From: Micrococcus sp. 2A
Lineage (GTDB): Bacteria; Actinomycetota; Actinomycetes; Actinomycetales; Micrococcaceae
Assembly (NCBI RefSeq): GCF_039519235.1
Contig: NZ_CP154351.1
Location: 1,116,001-1,180,000, forward strand
Length of the DNA: 64,000 nucleotides
Direction: 5' to 3'
In this document: positions 20,001 through 28,850 of the stretch, piece by piece
Numbering within the stretch: position 1 is the stretch's first letter
Layout of the letters: every line of letters starts with the position of its first letter
Made by a program: the position numbers and the translations under genes
The notes under the pieces: generated by a model
Databases searched by the model: none
Seen by the model: only the letters and a program-made list of their open reading frames with translations
Told to the model about the DNA's origin: nothing

Positions 20001-20144
20001 GTGCAGGACGCCTCGGCCGCCGCCACCGGGAGCCGCTTCACCGCCTCGGCCGCCGCTGCGCCGACCGAGCGCACCGCCGCGGAGGCCCCGGCCCCGGTCA
20101 TGCTGGGCGTGGGCGTGAAGGCCGCGGACCTGGCCCGACGCTGA
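17019..20144 (+). CDS. rne: Ribonuclease E/G family endoribonuclease
   Basis: Single-strand-specific RNase for mRNA turnover and rRNA processing, 1,041 aa. A disordered acidic and Arg-rich N-terminal extension (about 170 aa) precedes the S1 domain (IGNVYLGKVQNVLPSMEAAF). The catalytic core has VVDVNTGKFTG and IDFIDM, which supply the metal-binding Asp residues, and the Zn-link CEHCAGRG. The C-terminal about 450 aa are disordered, with RRRRRGRRRGRGG patches and Ala-Pro-Glu repeats typical of RNA and partner binding. The ATG at 17019 has GGGAGG upstream. Confidence 0.93.
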   Translation: MAANENQTPADERSASQPVSGETVLFDPRDPFAVPENVMEVLRTRPARPQHAADDDGDRGHEDHDQDDRDESEDRGDRPAVSRRRRKRRRGAVDMELDGGEDGDPEHTVTRVRAPRAAAAEATRSDTVQGVKGSTRLEAKRQRRRDSRSGGRRRTVITEAEFLARRESVDRKMLVRQRDSRIQIAVLEDGVLAEHFVSNTTQDSMIGNVYLGKVQNVLPSMEAAFVDIGRGRNAVLYAGEVNWDAAQLDGRPKKIENALKSGDTVLVQVTKDPVGHKGARLTSQVSLPGRYLVYVPGGSMTGISRKLPDVERARLKKILKDHLPQDAGVIVRTAAEGTSEEELQNDINRLRAQWEGIEGRASAGKVLAPELLYAEPDLTIKTLRDVFNEDFSAMIVQGEQTWDNIEAYVTYVAPHLLDRLHHWVPEDLEGEDLYATHRVDEQLHKALDRKVYLPSGGSLVIDRTEAMTVVDVNTGKFTGSGGNLEETVTKNNLEAAEEIVRQLRLRDIGGIIVIDFIDMVLEGNRDLVLRRLVECLGRDRTKHQVAEVTSLGLVQMTRKRMGTGLVEVFSETCEHCAGRGILIHDAPVEKGRVQAESRSEGEGRRRKRRRGSDVDAPHDESTTGEPDEEASDEARQRRERAAAARAALHSIAKASGKIEEAPVEAASDAAPASDDQRGQEPEDEESAPAESDRGTRPERDSADAETEGDEENGGRRRRRRGRRRGRGGDDGSRPSGDERTDSGRDAREAAPEQESATTADVQPAGGVPAQAEPVESEPAAEPVQAEAPEAPAAEEEGEGRSGGRRRRGGRGRSRRADADRSAPEAPRALQDPEQTEAEASAVTDTSEEPEMAAPAQAAPAPDAPSEAAREVSGVITFDGEDVPVPRRRRSRRASSDGAVRPAAELKSLEDALERRGAEAPASVAARAPEPVAAEAPEPVAEPAPAQAPEPVVPAPAQAPDPVVPEPAAPAAPTAERPARRRSRRAVSSDGVQVEVQDASAAATGSRFTASAAAAPTERTAAEAPAPVMLGVGVKAADLARR

Positions 20145-20154
20145 CGGGCCGCGG

Positions 20155-20193
20155 CTCGGCGCGTCGCCCCTCTCGGGGGCGCGACGCGCCGAG
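20155..20193 (+). terminator. Terminator after the RNase E/G gene
   Basis: Stem of 13 bp plus a further G-C run with one bulge and a TCTC loop, right after the stop. Confidence 0.7.
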
Positions 20194-20203
20194 CGTGTCG
20201 CGA

Positions 20204-20233
20204 TTGGTGCGGGTGCGGGGGACGCAGTATGAT
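20204..20233 (+). promoter_or_regulatory. rplU promoter and leader
   Basis: TTGGTG (20204-20209) and TATGAT (20228-20233) with an 18-base spacer make a good housekeeping promoter. The leader runs about 130 nt to rplU and contains a 6-bp CGTACC/GGTACG stem, a possible autoregulatory site. Confidence 0.6.
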
Positions 20234-20371
20234 GAACAATCGGTGTTCACCGCCCGCACGCTCCTGCATGTCCCGGTGAGGGACCGTCGTACCCGGGCGC
20301 ACGCTGCAGTCGAGGTACGGGTGTGAGAACACAGCCGAATCCATTGAAACGTCGAGAGAAGTGAGTCCCAA

Positions 20372-20677
20372 GTGGTGTACGCGATTGTCCGCGCTGGCGG
20401 CCGCCAGGAGAAGGTTTCCGTCGGAGACCTCGTTACCCTTGACCGCGTCCCCGCTGAGACCGGTGGCTCCGTCGAGCTGCCCGCTCTGATGCTGGTGGAC
20501 GGGGAGAAGGTCACGGCAGGCGCCGACGCCGCCGGTGTGAAGGTGACCGCCGAGGTGGTCTCCCACTCCCGCGGCAAGAAGATCGTTATCCAGAAGTACA
20601 AGAACAAGACCGGCTACAAGAAGCGCCAGGGCCACCGCTCTGAGCTGTCCACGGTCAAGATCACCGGGATCGCCTGA
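20372..20677 (+). CDS. rplU: 50S ribosomal protein L21
   Basis: 101-aa large-subunit protein binding 23S r[17 protein letters not shown] opens the protein, and [13 protein letters not shown] near the end is the usual L21 signature. GTG at 20372 is the likely start (a second GTG follows immediately). It is followed by rpmA, the standard pair. Confidence 0.96.
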   Translation: MVYAIVRAGGRQEKVSVGDLVTLDRVPAETGGSVELPALMLVDGEKVTAGADAAGVKVTAEVVSHSRGKKIVIQKYKNKTGYKKRQGHRSELSTVKITGIA

Positions 20678-20728
20678 GCCGTCACCGGCTTCGCGCACCC
20701 CGAGCATCCGAGAGGTTAGGCAACAGCA

Positions 20729-20986
20729 ATGGCACATAAGAAGGCCGGCAGTTCCTCCAAGAACGGCCGCGACTCGAATCCCCAGTACCTCGGCGTCAAG
20801 CGCTACGGCGGCGAGGACGTCAACGCCGGCGAGATCATCGTCCGCCAGCGCGGCACCAAGTTCCACCCGGGCCACAACGTGGGCCGCGGCAAGGACGACA
20901 CGCTCTTCGCGCTGTCGGCCGGCTCCGTGTCCTTCGGTCAGCGCCGCGGCCGCAAGGTCGTGGACGTGGTCGCCGCCGCCGAGTGA
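20729..20986 (+). CDS. rpmA: 50S ribosomal protein L27
   Basis: 85-aa ribosomal protein whose N-terminus ([16 protein letters not shown]) reaches the peptidyl-transferase centre. [13 protein letters not shown] core ([19 protein letters not shown]) is intact. A GAGAGG ribosome site precedes the ATG. It is cotranscribed with rplU. Confidence 0.97.
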   Translation: MAHKKAGSSSKNGRDSNPQYLGVKRYGGEDVNAGEIIVRQRGTKFHPGHNVGRGKDDTLFALSAGSVSFGQRRGRKVVDVVAAAE

Positions 20987-21003
20987 TCCCACTCGCGGCC
21001 TGA

Positions 21004-21040
21004 GCGCGGGCCACGCCTCCCACCCGGAGGCGGTCCGCGC
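21004..21040 (+). terminator. Terminator after rpmA
   Basis: Imperfect GC-rich hairpin (21004-21020 with 21026-21040) shortly after the L27 stop. Confidence 0.5.
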
Positions 21041-21135
21041 GGCTTGACGCCCCGGCGGGGGCGGGTCACTGTTCTCAGGACCCGCTCCCGCCGTCGTCGT
21101 CTCACCCCTTCTCTCCCACCGTCAGGATCCTCCCC

Positions 21136-22695
21136 ATGGCAGCCTTCGTGGACCGCGTCGTCCTCCACCTCACCGCCGGCAACGGCGGGCACGGGTGCGT
21201 GTCCGTGCACCGTGAGAAGTTCAAGCCCCTCGGCGGTCCCGACGGCGGCAAGGGCGGCGACGGCGGCGACATCACCCTCGTGGTGGACTCGCAGACCACC
21301 ACCCTGCTCAACTACCACCACGCCCCGCACCGCTCCGCGGAGAACGGCCAGCCCGGCATGGGCGACCACCGGGCGGGCAAGGACGGCACGTCCCTCGTGC
21401 TGCCCGTGCCGGACGGCACCGTGGTGAAGGACGAGAACGGGAACATCGTGGCGGACCTCGTGGGGGAGGGTGCCACCTACGTGGCCGCGGCGGGCGGTCA
21501 GGGCGGGCTCGGCAACGCGGCGCTGGCCTCCGTCAAGCGCAAGGCCCCGGGCTTCGCGCTCCTCGGCCTGCCGGGGGAGAGCCGCGAGCTCTCGCTCGAG
21601 ATCAAGACGGTCGCGGACATCGCCCTGGTCGGGTTCCCCTCCGCGGGCAAGTCCTCGCTCATCGCGGCGATCTCGGCGGCGCGCCCCAAGATCGCGGACT
21701 ACCCCTTCACCACGCTCGTGCCGAACCTCGGCGTCGTGCAGGCCGGGGAGGTCCGCTACACCGTGGCGGACGTGCCGGGCCTCATCCCCGGAGCCTCCGA
21801 GGGCCGCGGCCTCGGCCTCGAGTTCCTGCGCCACGTGGAGCGATGCGCCGCGCTCGTGCACGTGCTGGACTGCGGCACGATCGAGCCGGACCGCGACCCG
21901 ATCGCCGACTTCGAGGCCATCGAGGCCGAGCTCGAGGCGTACGCCGTGGAGCCCGTCTTCTCCCAGGGCGGCGACGGCGTGGTGCCGCTCAACGAGCGCC
22001 CCCGCCTCGTGGCGCTGAACAAGACCGACCTGCCGGACGGCGCCGAGATGGCGGACATGGTCCGCGCCGAGCTCGAGGGCCGCGGCCTGCGGGTCTTCGA
22101 CATCTCCGCGCTGGCCCGCGAGGGCCTGGAGGCCCTCAAGTACGCCATGGCCGACCTGGTCACGCAGGCCCGCGAGCGGGTCCCCGAGCCGGAGGCGCCC
22201 GCGCCCGTCGAGGTGCCCCGCCGCTTCCACCGCAAGGGCGAGCGCGGGGAGTTCACCGTGGTCCGCGAGGAGCGCAACCTCAAGCCCCTGTTCCGCGTGC
22301 GCGGCGAGAAGCCGGAGAAGTGGGTCGCCCAGACCGACTTCGTCAACGACGAGGCCGTGGGCTACCTCGCGGACCGGCTGCAGCGCCTCGGCGTCGAGGA
22401 CGGCCTGTTCAAGGCCGGCGCGACGCCGGGCGACGCCGTGGTGATCGGCGACGACGAGTCCGGTGTGCTCTTCGACTGGGAGCCCACCCTGTCCGCCGGC
22501 GCCGAGCTCCTCGCCGGCCCGCGCGGCACCGACCTCCGCCTCGACGAGCGCAGCCGCGCCACCCGCGCGGAGAAGCGTGCCGAGCAGGACCAGCGCCGGG
22601 CCGCCCGTGCCGCCACGCGGGCTGAGATGGAGGCGGAGCGGCGCACCGGCCTCTGGACCGTGGACGAGACCGAGGACCCCGACCGAGAGGACTGA
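21136..22695 (+). CDS. obg: GTPase Obg/CgtA
   Basis: Ribosome-associated GTPase in 50S assembly and stress control, 519 aa. The glycine-rich Obg domain ([22 protein letters not shown]) is N-terminal. G1 is GFPSAGKSS (about 168), G3 DVPGLI, and G4 NKTD. The C-terminal OCT domain (about 350-430) is followed by a charged, Arg/Ala-rich tail. The ATG at 21136 fits the conserved MAAFVDRV start. proB follows 3 bases later. Confidence 0.96.
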   Translation: MAAFVDRVVLHLTAGNGGHGCVSVHREKFKPLGGPDGGKGGDGGDITLVVDSQTTTLLNYHHAPHRSAENGQPGMGDHRAGKDGTSLVLPVPDGTVVKDENGNIVADLVGEGATYVAAAGGQGGLGNAALASVKRKAPGFALLGLPGESRELSLEIKTVADIALVGFPSAGKSSLIAAISAARPKIADYPFTTLVPNLGVVQAGEVRYTVADVPGLIPGASEGRGLGLEFLRHVERCAALVHVLDCGTIEPDRDPIADFEAIEAELEAYAVEPVFSQGGDGVVPLNERPRLVALNKTDLPDGAEMADMVRAELEGRGLRVFDISALAREGLEALKYAMADLVTQARERVPEPEAPAPVEVPRRFHRKGERGEFTVVREERNLKPLFRVRGEKPEKWVAQTDFVNDEAVGYLADRLQRLGVEDGLFKAGATPGDAVVIGDDESGVLFDWEPTLSAGAELLAGPRGTDLRLDERSRATRAEKRAEQDQRRAARAATRAEMEAERRTGLWTVDETEDPDRED

Positions 22696-22698
22696 CCC

Positions 22699-23913
22699 AT
22701 GTCTGCACGCCGCACCGTCGTCACCCGCTACGCCACGCCCGCCACGGGCGGGCCGGAGGACCCCAAGGCCAACCCCGTGACCACGCGGGAGACCCTGCCG
22801 GCCGCGCGGCGCGTGGTCATCAAGATCGGCTCGTCCTCCCTCACCACGCCGACCGGCCTGAACACCGAGGCGATCGATGCGCTCGTGGACGTGATCGCGG
22901 ACCTGCGCTCCCGCGGCACGCAGGTGGTGCTGGTCTCCTCGGGCGCGATCGCGGCGGGCTTCCCGCAGCTGGGCCTCACCCGCCGCCCCAAGGACACGGC
23001 CACGCAGCAGGCGGCCGCCTCGGTGGGCCAGGGGAGCCTCATGGCCCACTACTCCCAGAGCTTCGCCCGGCACGCCACCACCGTGGGCCAGGTGCTGCTC
23101 ACGGCGGAGGAGCTCATGCGCCGCGGCCAGTACATCAACGCGCACCGCTCGCTGGCCCGCCTGCTCACGATGGACGTCATGCCGATCGTCAACGAGAACG
23201 ACGCGGTGGCCACCCGCGAGATCCGCTTCGGCGACAACGACCGCCTCGCCGCCCTCACCGCCAACCTCGTGAAGGCGGACCTGCTCGTCCTCCTCTCGGA
23301 CGTGGACGCGCTGTACACGGGGCACCCGTCGCTGCCGGACTCGCGGCGGATCGCCACCGTCTCCTCAGACGAGGACCTCGCGGGCGTGGACGTGCGCACC
23401 CCGGGCTCCGCCGGCGTCGGCACGGGCGGCATGGTCACCAAGGTGGACGCCGCCGGCATCGCGGCCACCACGGGCATCCCCACGCTGCTGACCTCGGCGC
23501 CCAACGCCGCCGCCGCCTTCGCGGGGGAGGACGTGGGCACGTGGTTCGAGGTGGCCGGCCGGCGGCGCTCGGCCCGCGCCGCGTGGCTCGGCCTCACGGC
23601 CGAGGTCCGGGGCCGCCTCACCATCGACGACGGCGCGGTCGCCGGCGCGATCGACCGCGGGCGCTCGCTCCTGGCCGCCGGCATCACGGACGTCTCCGGG
23701 CAGTTCACGGCCGGCGACGTCGTCGAGATCGCGGATCAGGACGGCCGGGTGCGGGCCCGCGGCCTCGTCCAGTACTCCGCGTCCCAGCTGCCGCGCATGC
23801 TCGGCCGCTCCACGGCCGTCCTGAAGGAGGAGCTCGGCGCGGGCTACGACGGCGTCGTGGTCCACGCGGACGACTGGGTCCGGCTCGCCCCCTCGCACGC
23901 GGCCTACAGCTGA
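22699..23913 (+). CDS. proB: Glutamate 5-kinase
   Basis: First step of proline synthesis, phosphorylating glutamate. 404 aa: amino-acid-kinase domain (VVIKIGSSSLT, VSSGAIAAG, NENDAVAT, FGDNDRLAA) and a C-terminal PUA domain. The N-terminus is about 35 residues longer than usual, so an internal start is possible, but the ATG at 22699 has a GAGAGGA site. It is coupled to obg upstream; proA follows behind its own promoter. Confidence 0.95.
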   Translation: MSARRTVVTRYATPATGGPEDPKANPVTTRETLPAARRVVIKIGSSSLTTPTGLNTEAIDALVDVIADLRSRGTQVVLVSSGAIAAGFPQLGLTRRPKDTATQQAAASVGQGSLMAHYSQSFARHATTVGQVLLTAEELMRRGQYINAHRSLARLLTMDVMPIVNENDAVATREIRFGDNDRLAALTANLVKADLLVLLSDVDALYTGHPSLPDSRRIATVSSDEDLAGVDVRTPGSAGVGTGGMVTKVDAAGIAATTGIPTLLTSAPNAAAAFAGEDVGTWFEVAGRRRSARAAWLGLTAEVRGRLTIDDGAVAGAIDRGRSLLAAGITDVSGQFTAGDVVEIADQDGRVRARGLVQYSASQLPRMLGRSTAVLKEELGAGYDGVVVHADDWVRLAPSHAAYS

Positions 23914-23951
23914 GCGCGAGCCGCGCCCTGCGTGCCCGCCGCCCCGTTCGC

Positions 23952-23957
23952 TAGGGT
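23952..23957 (+). promoter_or_regulatory. Leaderless -10 box for proA
   Basis: TAGGGT ends 7 bases before the ATG at 23965, with no ribosome site between. Confidence 0.5.
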
Positions 23958-23964
23958 GGCGGGC

Positions 23965-25284
23965 ATGGACACGGAGCAGAACGCCCAGCAGCAGCCCGCC
24001 CCCGACGTCGTGGAGGCGATCCGCAGCCGGTCCGCGTGGGCGCGGGCCGCGTGCGGCGAGCTCGCCCGCGCCGGCCGTGCCCGCAAGGACGAGACGCTCC
24101 TGGCTCTCGCCTCCGCCCTGCGCGCGAACGGCCCCGCCATCCTGGCGGCCAACGCGGAGGACGTGGAGCGCGGGAAGGCCACCGGCACGACGGCGGCCCT
24201 CCTGGACCGCCTCATCCTCGACGACGACCGCCTGGAGGGCCTCGCCGTCGCGCTGGAGGACCTCGCCGCGCTGCCCGATCCCGTGGGCGTGGTCGTGCGC
24301 GGCCGCAGCCTGCCCAACAGCGTCCGCATGCAGCAGGTGCGCGTGCCCCTCGGCGTCGTGGGCGCCGTCTACGAGGCCCGTCCCAACGTCACCGTGGACA
24401 TCGCCGGCATCGCGCTGAAGTCCGGCAACGCCGTGATCCTGCGGGGCGGCTCCGCGGCGGAACGCACGAACACCGTCCTGGTCCAGGTCCTGCGGGAGGC
24501 GGTCGGCGCCCAGGGGTTCGACCCCAACCTCATCCAGGGGATCGACGACCTGGGCCGGCCCGGCGTCGCCGCCCTCATGGAGGCACACGGCTCCGTGGAC
24601 GTGCTCATCCCGCGCGGCGGCCGGGAGCTGATCCAGCGCGTGGTCCGCGAGTCGCGCGTCCCCGTCATCGAGACCGGCGAGGGCAACGTGCACCTCTACA
24701 TCGACGCCTCCGCGCCCGTCGAGATGGCGGCGGACATCGCCCTGAACGCCAAGACGCACCGCACCTCCGTGTGCAACGCCGCCGAGACCCTGCTGCTGCA
24801 CCAGGACGCCGAGGCGGCGGGCCGCGAGGTGCTGCGCGCCCTCACGCGTGCCGGGGTGCTGCTGCACGTGGACGCCGCGGCCCGCGCCTGGCTGCCGGAC
24901 GCCGCGGACGGCGGGCCGGCGGCGCGCACGGCCGTGGACGCCACCGAGGAGGACTGGGGCCGCGAGTACCTGGACATGGAGATGGCCGTGAAGACGGTGG
25001 GCTCCCTGGACGAGGCCATGGAGCACATCCGCCGCTGGTCCACGGGGCACACCGAGGCCATCGTCACCAACGACCTCGCGAACGCGGACCGCTTCGTGAC
25101 GGAGATCGACGCAGCCGCCGTGATCGTCAACGCCTCCACCCGGTTCACCGACGGCGGCGAGCTCGGCCTCGGCGCGGAGGTCGGCATCTCCACGCAGAAG
25201 ATGCACGCCCGCGGACCCATGGGCCTCGAGGAGCTGACCACCACCAAGTGGATCCTGCGCGGCGACGGCCAGATCCGGCGCTGA
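23965..25284 (+). CDS. proA: Glutamate-5-semialdehyde dehydrogenase
   Basis: Reduces glutamyl-5-phosphate to the semialdehyde for proline synthesis. 439 aa. Signature features are GVVGAVYEARPNVT, RGGSAAERTNTV, and the catalytic Cys in HRTSVCNAAETLL. ATG 23965 is chosen because a -10 box sits 7 bases upstream (a leaderless start) and because homology begins soon after; upstream in-frame codons would overlap the promoter. Confidence 0.95.
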   Translation: MDTEQNAQQQPAPDVVEAIRSRSAWARAACGELARAGRARKDETLLALASALRANGPAILAANAEDVERGKATGTTAALLDRLILDDDRLEGLAVALEDLAALPDPVGVVVRGRSLPNSVRMQQVRVPLGVVGAVYEARPNVTVDIAGIALKSGNAVILRGGSAAERTNTVLVQVLREAVGAQGFDPNLIQGIDDLGRPGVAALMEAHGSVDVLIPRGGRELIQRVVRESRVPVIETGEGNVHLYIDASAPVEMAADIALNAKTHRTSVCNAAETLLLHQDAEAAGREVLRALTRAGVLLHVDAAARAWLPDAADGGPAARTAVDATEEDWGREYLDMEMAVKTVGSLDEAMEHIRRWSTGHTEAIVTNDLANADRFVTEIDAAAVIVNASTRFTDGGELGLGAEVGISTQKMHARGPMGLEELTTTKWILRGDGQIRR

Positions 25285-25291
25285 CCGCCGC

Positions 25292-25297
25292 TAGGAT
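25292..25297 (+). promoter_or_regulatory. -10 box for the nadD operon
   Basis: TAGGAT, 66 bases upstream of the small membrane protein gene that heads the nadD-rsfS-phosphatase run. Confidence 0.4.
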
Positions 25298-25362
25298 GGA
25301 CTGAGGCACACCCTGGCCGGGGCATGGACCCGGCCGTCGCACCCACGCACCGAGGAGCACCC

Positions 25363-25590
25363 ATGCTGAACAGCGCACTGATCCTGGCCGCCGCGGAGGG
25401 CCACCACGTGGTCCACGAGCTGCCCATTCCCGCCATCTGGTACGGGATCATCATGTTCCTGCTGCTGATGGCCTCCCTGCTGGCCATCATGTCCATGCGG
25501 TCCGTGTCCCTGCGCCACCCGGAGCCCACCACCACGGTGCAGCGCCACGGCGGGCACGGCTCCACCGGCTCGCACGGCGCCGGCCACTGA
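25363..25590 (+). CDS. Small membrane protein
   Basis: 75-aa protein with one clear transmembrane segment ([20 protein letters not shown]) and a His/Gly-rich tail ([16 protein letters not shown]). It resembles small actinobacterial proteins found just before nadD; function unknown. A GAGGAG site precedes the ATG and nadD starts 3 bases after its stop. Confidence 0.75.
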   Translation: MLNSALILAAAEGHHVVHELPIPAIWYGIIMFLLLMASLLAIMSMRSVSLRHPEPTTTVQRHGGHGSTGSHGAGH

Positions 25591-25592
25591 TC

Positions 25593-26246
25593 GTGTCCGC
25601 CGACGCCGGACGGCGTCCCCGCCTCGGCATCATGGGCGGCACCTTCGACCCGATCCACCACGGCCACCTCGTGGCGGCCAGCGAGGTGGCCGCGGAGTTC
25701 GACCTCGACGAGGTCGTCTTCGTGCCCACCGGCCAGCCGTGGCAGAAGTCGGACAAGAAGGTCTCCCCGGCCGAGGACCGCTACCTCATGACCGTGGTCG
25801 CCACGGCCTCCAACCCGCGGTTCACGGTGTCCCGCGTGGACATCGACCGCCCGGGCGACACCTACACCGCGGACACCCTGCGCGACCTGCGTCGTCTGAA
25901 CCCGGACGCCGAGCTCTTCTTCATCACGGGCGCGGACGTGCTCGCCCAGATCCTCACGTGGAAGAACGTGGACGAGCTGTGGGACCTCGCGCACTTCGTG
26001 GGCGTCACCCGGCCCGGCCACGACCTCACGGACCCCGGCCTCAAGGACGACATCTCCCTCATGGAGATCCCGGCCATGGCCATCTCCTCGACGGACTGCC
26101 GCGCGCGCGTGGCCCGTGGCCGTCCCGTCTGGTACCTCGTGCCCGACGGCGTGGTGCAGTACATCAACAAGTACGGGCTCTATCAGCCCGAGGACGACGC
26201 GCACCCCGCGTTCGCCATCGACCCCCAGGCTCAAGGAGCACCGTGA
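25593..26246 (+). CDS. nadD: Nicotinate-nucleotide adenylyltransferase
   Basis: Adenylates nicotinate mononucleotide in NAD synthesis. 217 aa. The nucleotidyltransferase motif [12 protein letters not shown] (about 14-25) and the C-terminal ISSTDCR are both intact. The GTG at 25593 follows the previous stop by 2 bases. The stop overlaps the rsfS GTG start. Confidence 0.95.
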   Translation: MSADAGRRPRLGIMGGTFDPIHHGHLVAASEVAAEFDLDEVVFVPTGQPWQKSDKKVSPAEDRYLMTVVATASNPRFTVSRVDIDRPGDTYTADTLRDLRRLNPDAELFFITGADVLAQILTWKNVDELWDLAHFVGVTRPGHDLTDPGLKDDISLMEIPAMAISSTDCRARVARGRPVWYLVPDGVVQYINKYGLYQPEDDAHPAFAIDPQAQGAP

Positions 26247-26662
26247 CCGTTCCCCAGACCACCCTCGACGCCCTCACTGTGGCCGCCGCGGCCGCCGCGG
26301 AGAAGCTGGCCACGCACGTCGTGGCCGTGGACGTGGCCGAGCGCCTCGGCCTCACGGACGCGTTCCTCATCGCCTCGGGCGCCTCGGAGCGTCAGGTCAA
26401 CGCCATCGTGGACGGCGTCGAGGAGGCCCTGCTGAAGGACGAGCAGCTCAAGCCGCTGCGCCGCGAGGGCCGTTCCGACGGGCACTGGGTGCTCCTCGAC
26501 TACGGGCACTTCGTGGTGCACGTGCAGCACCGGGAGGACCGCGAGTTCTACGCGCTCGACCGCCTGTGGAAGGACAGCCCGGCCATCGACCTGGGCCTGC
26601 CCGAGGAGGCCACCCGGCCCGACGCCGCCGGTGAGGCCTCGGACGCCGCCCACCAGTACTGA
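26243..26662 (+). CDS. rsfS: Ribosome silencing factor RsfS
   Basis: 139-aa protein that binds L14 and blocks subunit joining. Characteristic stretches are [17 protein letters not shown] and [16 protein letters not shown]. The GTG at 26243 overlaps the nadD stop and has AAGGAG upstream. The nadD-rsfS-phosphatase order is common in actinobacteria. Confidence 0.93.
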   Translation: MTVPQTTLDALTVAAAAAAEKLATHVVAVDVAERLGLTDAFLIASGASERQVNAIVDGVEEALLKDEQLKPLRREGRSDGHWVLLDYGHFVVHVQHREDREFYALDRLWKDSPAIDLGLPEEATRPDAAGEASDAAHQY

Positions 26663-26669
26663 GCCGCCC

Positions 26670-27335
26670 GTGCGCCTGATCCTCCTGCGTCACGGCGAGA
26701 CCGACTGGAACGCCCTCGATCGGTACCAGGGCCGCACCGACGTCGACCTCAACGCCGTGGGCGAGCGGCAGGCCCGCCGCGCCGCCGGCGGGCCCGTGGG
26801 CGACCTGATCGAGGACGCGGAGGAGCTCGTGGCCGTGTGCTCCCCGCTGGCCCGGGCGCGCCGCACGGCCGAGATCGTGCTCGAGGCCCGGGTGGGCGCG
26901 GCGCCCGTGGCCGTCGACCCGGAGCTGATGGAGCTGGCCGGGGGACAGTGGGAGGGCCTGGAGCTCAGTGCCATCGCGGAACGCTGGCCGGACGAGCACC
27001 GCCTCTGGCGGGCCGAGCCGGCGCTCGACGCCGGCCCCGTCGGCGGGGAGACCCTGCGCGGGGGCGGCGAGCGGGCCCTGCGTGCGCTGCGCGGACACGT
27101 GCCCCCGCACTGGGCGGACACCCCGCGCGACGGTGGCGCCCACACCCTGCTCGCCGTGGCCCACGGTGCGCTGATCCGCGCGGCCACGGGGCTGCTCCTG
27201 CGTCACGAGGGCGAGGCCTTCGCGGCGATGGAACGGATCGGCAACGCCCGCGCCGCCGTGCTGCAGGGCGCGTTCGCCCCGGACACCGGGGCCGAGGGCT
27301 GGGGCGATTGGACCCTCGAGGGTTACGGCATCTGA
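26670..27335 (+). CDS. Histidine phosphatase family protein
   Basis: 221-aa phosphoglycerate-mutase-like phosphatase. The RHGETDWN motif carries the phosphorylated His near residue 9, and the distal AVAHGALIRA supplies the second His. The exact substrate is unknown. GTG at 26670 is preferred since it begins the conserved VRLILLRHGE; the in-frame ATG 39 bases upstream lies inside rsfS. Confidence 0.88.
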   Translation: MRLILLRHGETDWNALDRYQGRTDVDLNAVGERQARRAAGGPVGDLIEDAEELVAVCSPLARARRTAEIVLEARVGAAPVAVDPELMELAGGQWEGLELSAIAERWPDEHRLWRAEPALDAGPVGGETLRGGGERALRALRGHVPPHWADTPRDGGAHTLLAVAHGALIRAATGLLLRHEGEAFAAMERIGNARAAVLQGAFAPDTGAEGWGDWTLEGYGI

Positions 27336-27358
27336 GGGCGCCCCGGCCTGGACGCCGA

Positions 27359-27388
27359 TTTGGCGCCCGCGCGGGGACCGTGTACGCT
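27359..27388 (+). promoter_or_regulatory. Promoter of the first tRNA-Ala gene
   Basis: TTTGGC (27359-27364) and TACGCT (27383-27388), 18-base spacer, 68 bases before the tRNA. Confidence 0.5.
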
Positions 27389-27456
27389 GGTCGAGTTGCC
27401 AGCGAGGCGAACGCGCCGGAAACGGCGCGTGAACATCGCGGGTGACACCCACATCT

Positions 27457-27532
27457 GGGGGTATGGCGCAGTTGGTAGCGCGTCTGCATGGCATGCAGAA
27501 GGTCAGGGGTTCGAATCCCCTTACCTCCACCA
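27457..27532 (+). tRNA. tRNA-Ala (anticodon GGC), copy 1
   Basis: 76-nt cloverleaf with the acceptor stem GGGGGTA/TACCTCC, an encoded CCA end, and the anticodon stem TCTGC/GCAGA around loop ATGGCAT, giving anticodon GGC. The T arm (GGGG TTCGAAT CCCC) is normal. It is identical in sequence to the copy at 28851-28926. Confidence 0.97.
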
Positions 27533-28681
27533 GTCAGAAGGCCCGGTCCATACGGACCGGGCCTTCGTCGTCGTCGGGCTCCCGTGCGCGGTCGGTGCGG
27601 GGGACACGCCGGGGTACGCGGCGCGCTCCGCCGCCGTGAGGGCGGGTTCCACCGCACGGCCCTCCCGCGCCGAGGCGACGGCGGCCTCGAGCACCGCCAT
27701 CACGGCGACGGCCTGGTCGGGGGTGGCGGCGTCGCCGCTCGGGCGGCCCAGGATCGCGTCGCGCACGCCCGTGTAGGACCGCTGCTGGGCTCCGGTCGGC
27801 GCAGGGACGCGCTCGATGTCCCCCTCCCCGTCGTGCAGGAGGATCGGGTCCGGGTCGACGCCCCAGTCCGCGGCACCGGGGAGCAGACCCGTGCGCAGCT
27901 GAGCCTCCTGCTGATCCGGCAGTTCCTTCACCGCGGTGCCGCGCGTGCCGTGGACCGCGAAGCGCGGGCTGCCGCCGGCCACGAGCATCGACGCCTGCAG
28001 GACCACACGCCGGCCCGGGTACTGCAGCACGCAGTGCGCCCAGTCCTCGACCGGGGCGCCCGGACGCAGGGCCGCGAGGTCGGCGTCCACGAGATCGGGG
28101 ACGCCGAAGAGCAGGAGCGCCTGGTCGACCAGGTGCGGGCCGAGGTCGAACCAGATGCCGCCCCCGGGCACCGCGGCTTCCCGCCAGCGGTCCCGGACGG
28201 TCGGACGGAAGCGGTCGATCCGGGACTCGAGGTGGACGACGTCTCCGAGCCCGCCGGAGCGGACGAGCTCGGCGATGCCCAGGAAGTCGCTGTCGAAGCG
28301 GCGGTTCTGGAACACCCGCAGCACCCGTCCCGTCTCGGACGCGAGGTCGCGCAGCTCCCGCGCCTCGGCGAGACTCAGCGTGAAGGGCTTGTCCACCACC
28401 ACGTGCCTGCCCGCCCTCAGGGCCGTGCGCGCGAGCGTCGTGTGCTGGTCGTTCGGGGCGGCGATCACCACGAGGTCCACGTCGTGGCGAGCCAGGAGCG
28501 CGTCCACGTCGGGCACCACGACGACGTCCGGCAGGTCCGCGTGCACTGCGTCCGGGCGGCTGGAGGCGACATGGGTGAGCGCGAGTCCCTCCGTGGCGTG
28601 GAGCAGGGGGACGTGGAACGTCTTCCCGGCGAACCCATAGCCGATCAGGGCGGTGCGGATCGGTGCGTCAGTGCGGGACAT
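27521..28681 (-). CDS. Gfo/Idh/MocA family oxidoreductase
   Basis: 386-aa NAD(P)-dependent oxidoreductase, probably acting on a sugar or cyclitol; substrate unknown. Rossmann motif GYGFAGKTFHVPLL is N-terminal, DKPFTLS replaces the family EKP, and GGGIWFDLGPHLVDQALLLF is the conserved substrate-domain stretch. AGGAGG 7 bases upstream fixes the ATG at 28681. The last 17 or so residues are encoded antisense to the tRNA-Ala terminator, and the stop codon lies inside the tRNA acceptor stem. Confidence 0.88.
   Translation of the reverse strand: MSRTDAPIRTALIGYGFAGKTFHVPLLHATEGLALTHVASSRPDAVHADLPDVVVVPDVDALLARHDVDLVVIAAPNDQHTTLARTALRAGRHVVVDKPFTLSLAEARELRDLASETGRVLRVFQNRRFDSDFLGIAELVRSGGLGDVVHLESRIDRFRPTVRDRWREAAVPGGGIWFDLGPHLVDQALLLFGVPDLVDADLAALRPGAPVEDWAHCVLQYPGRRVVLQASMLVAGGSPRFAVHGTRGTAVKELPDQQEAQLRTGLLPGAADWGVDPDPILLHDGEGDIERVPAPTGAQQRSYTGVRDAILGRPSGDAATPDQAVAVMAVLEAAVASAREGRAVEPALTAAERAAYPGVSPAPTAHGSPTTTKARSVWTGPSDWWR
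27537..27566. terminator. Terminator of tRNA-Ala copy 1
   Basis: Perfect 13-bp stem (27537-27549 with 27554-27566), loop ATAC. The convergent oxidoreductase reading frame runs through it. Confidence 0.85.
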
Positions 28682-28773
28682 GCAGGACCTCCTGGGCTGG
28701 CGGCGGGCATGGGGGCGTCTCCTGCACGCTAGGCCGTGGGGCCGCGGCGGTCCATCGACGCCGCCCGGCAGGT

Positions 28774-28802
28774 TTGCACGGTTGCCGCAGGCCGGGTATT
28801 CT
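28774..28802 (+). promoter_or_regulatory. Promoter of the second tRNA-Ala gene
   Basis: TTGCAC (28774-28779) and TATTCT (28797-28802) with a 17-base spacer, 48 bases before the tRNA. This is among the best housekeeping promoters in the window. Confidence 0.7.
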
Positions 28803-28850
28803 GTTCAGGTGCTCCGGCCGGTCCGCCGGAAACGGGGGCATCACCCACCT

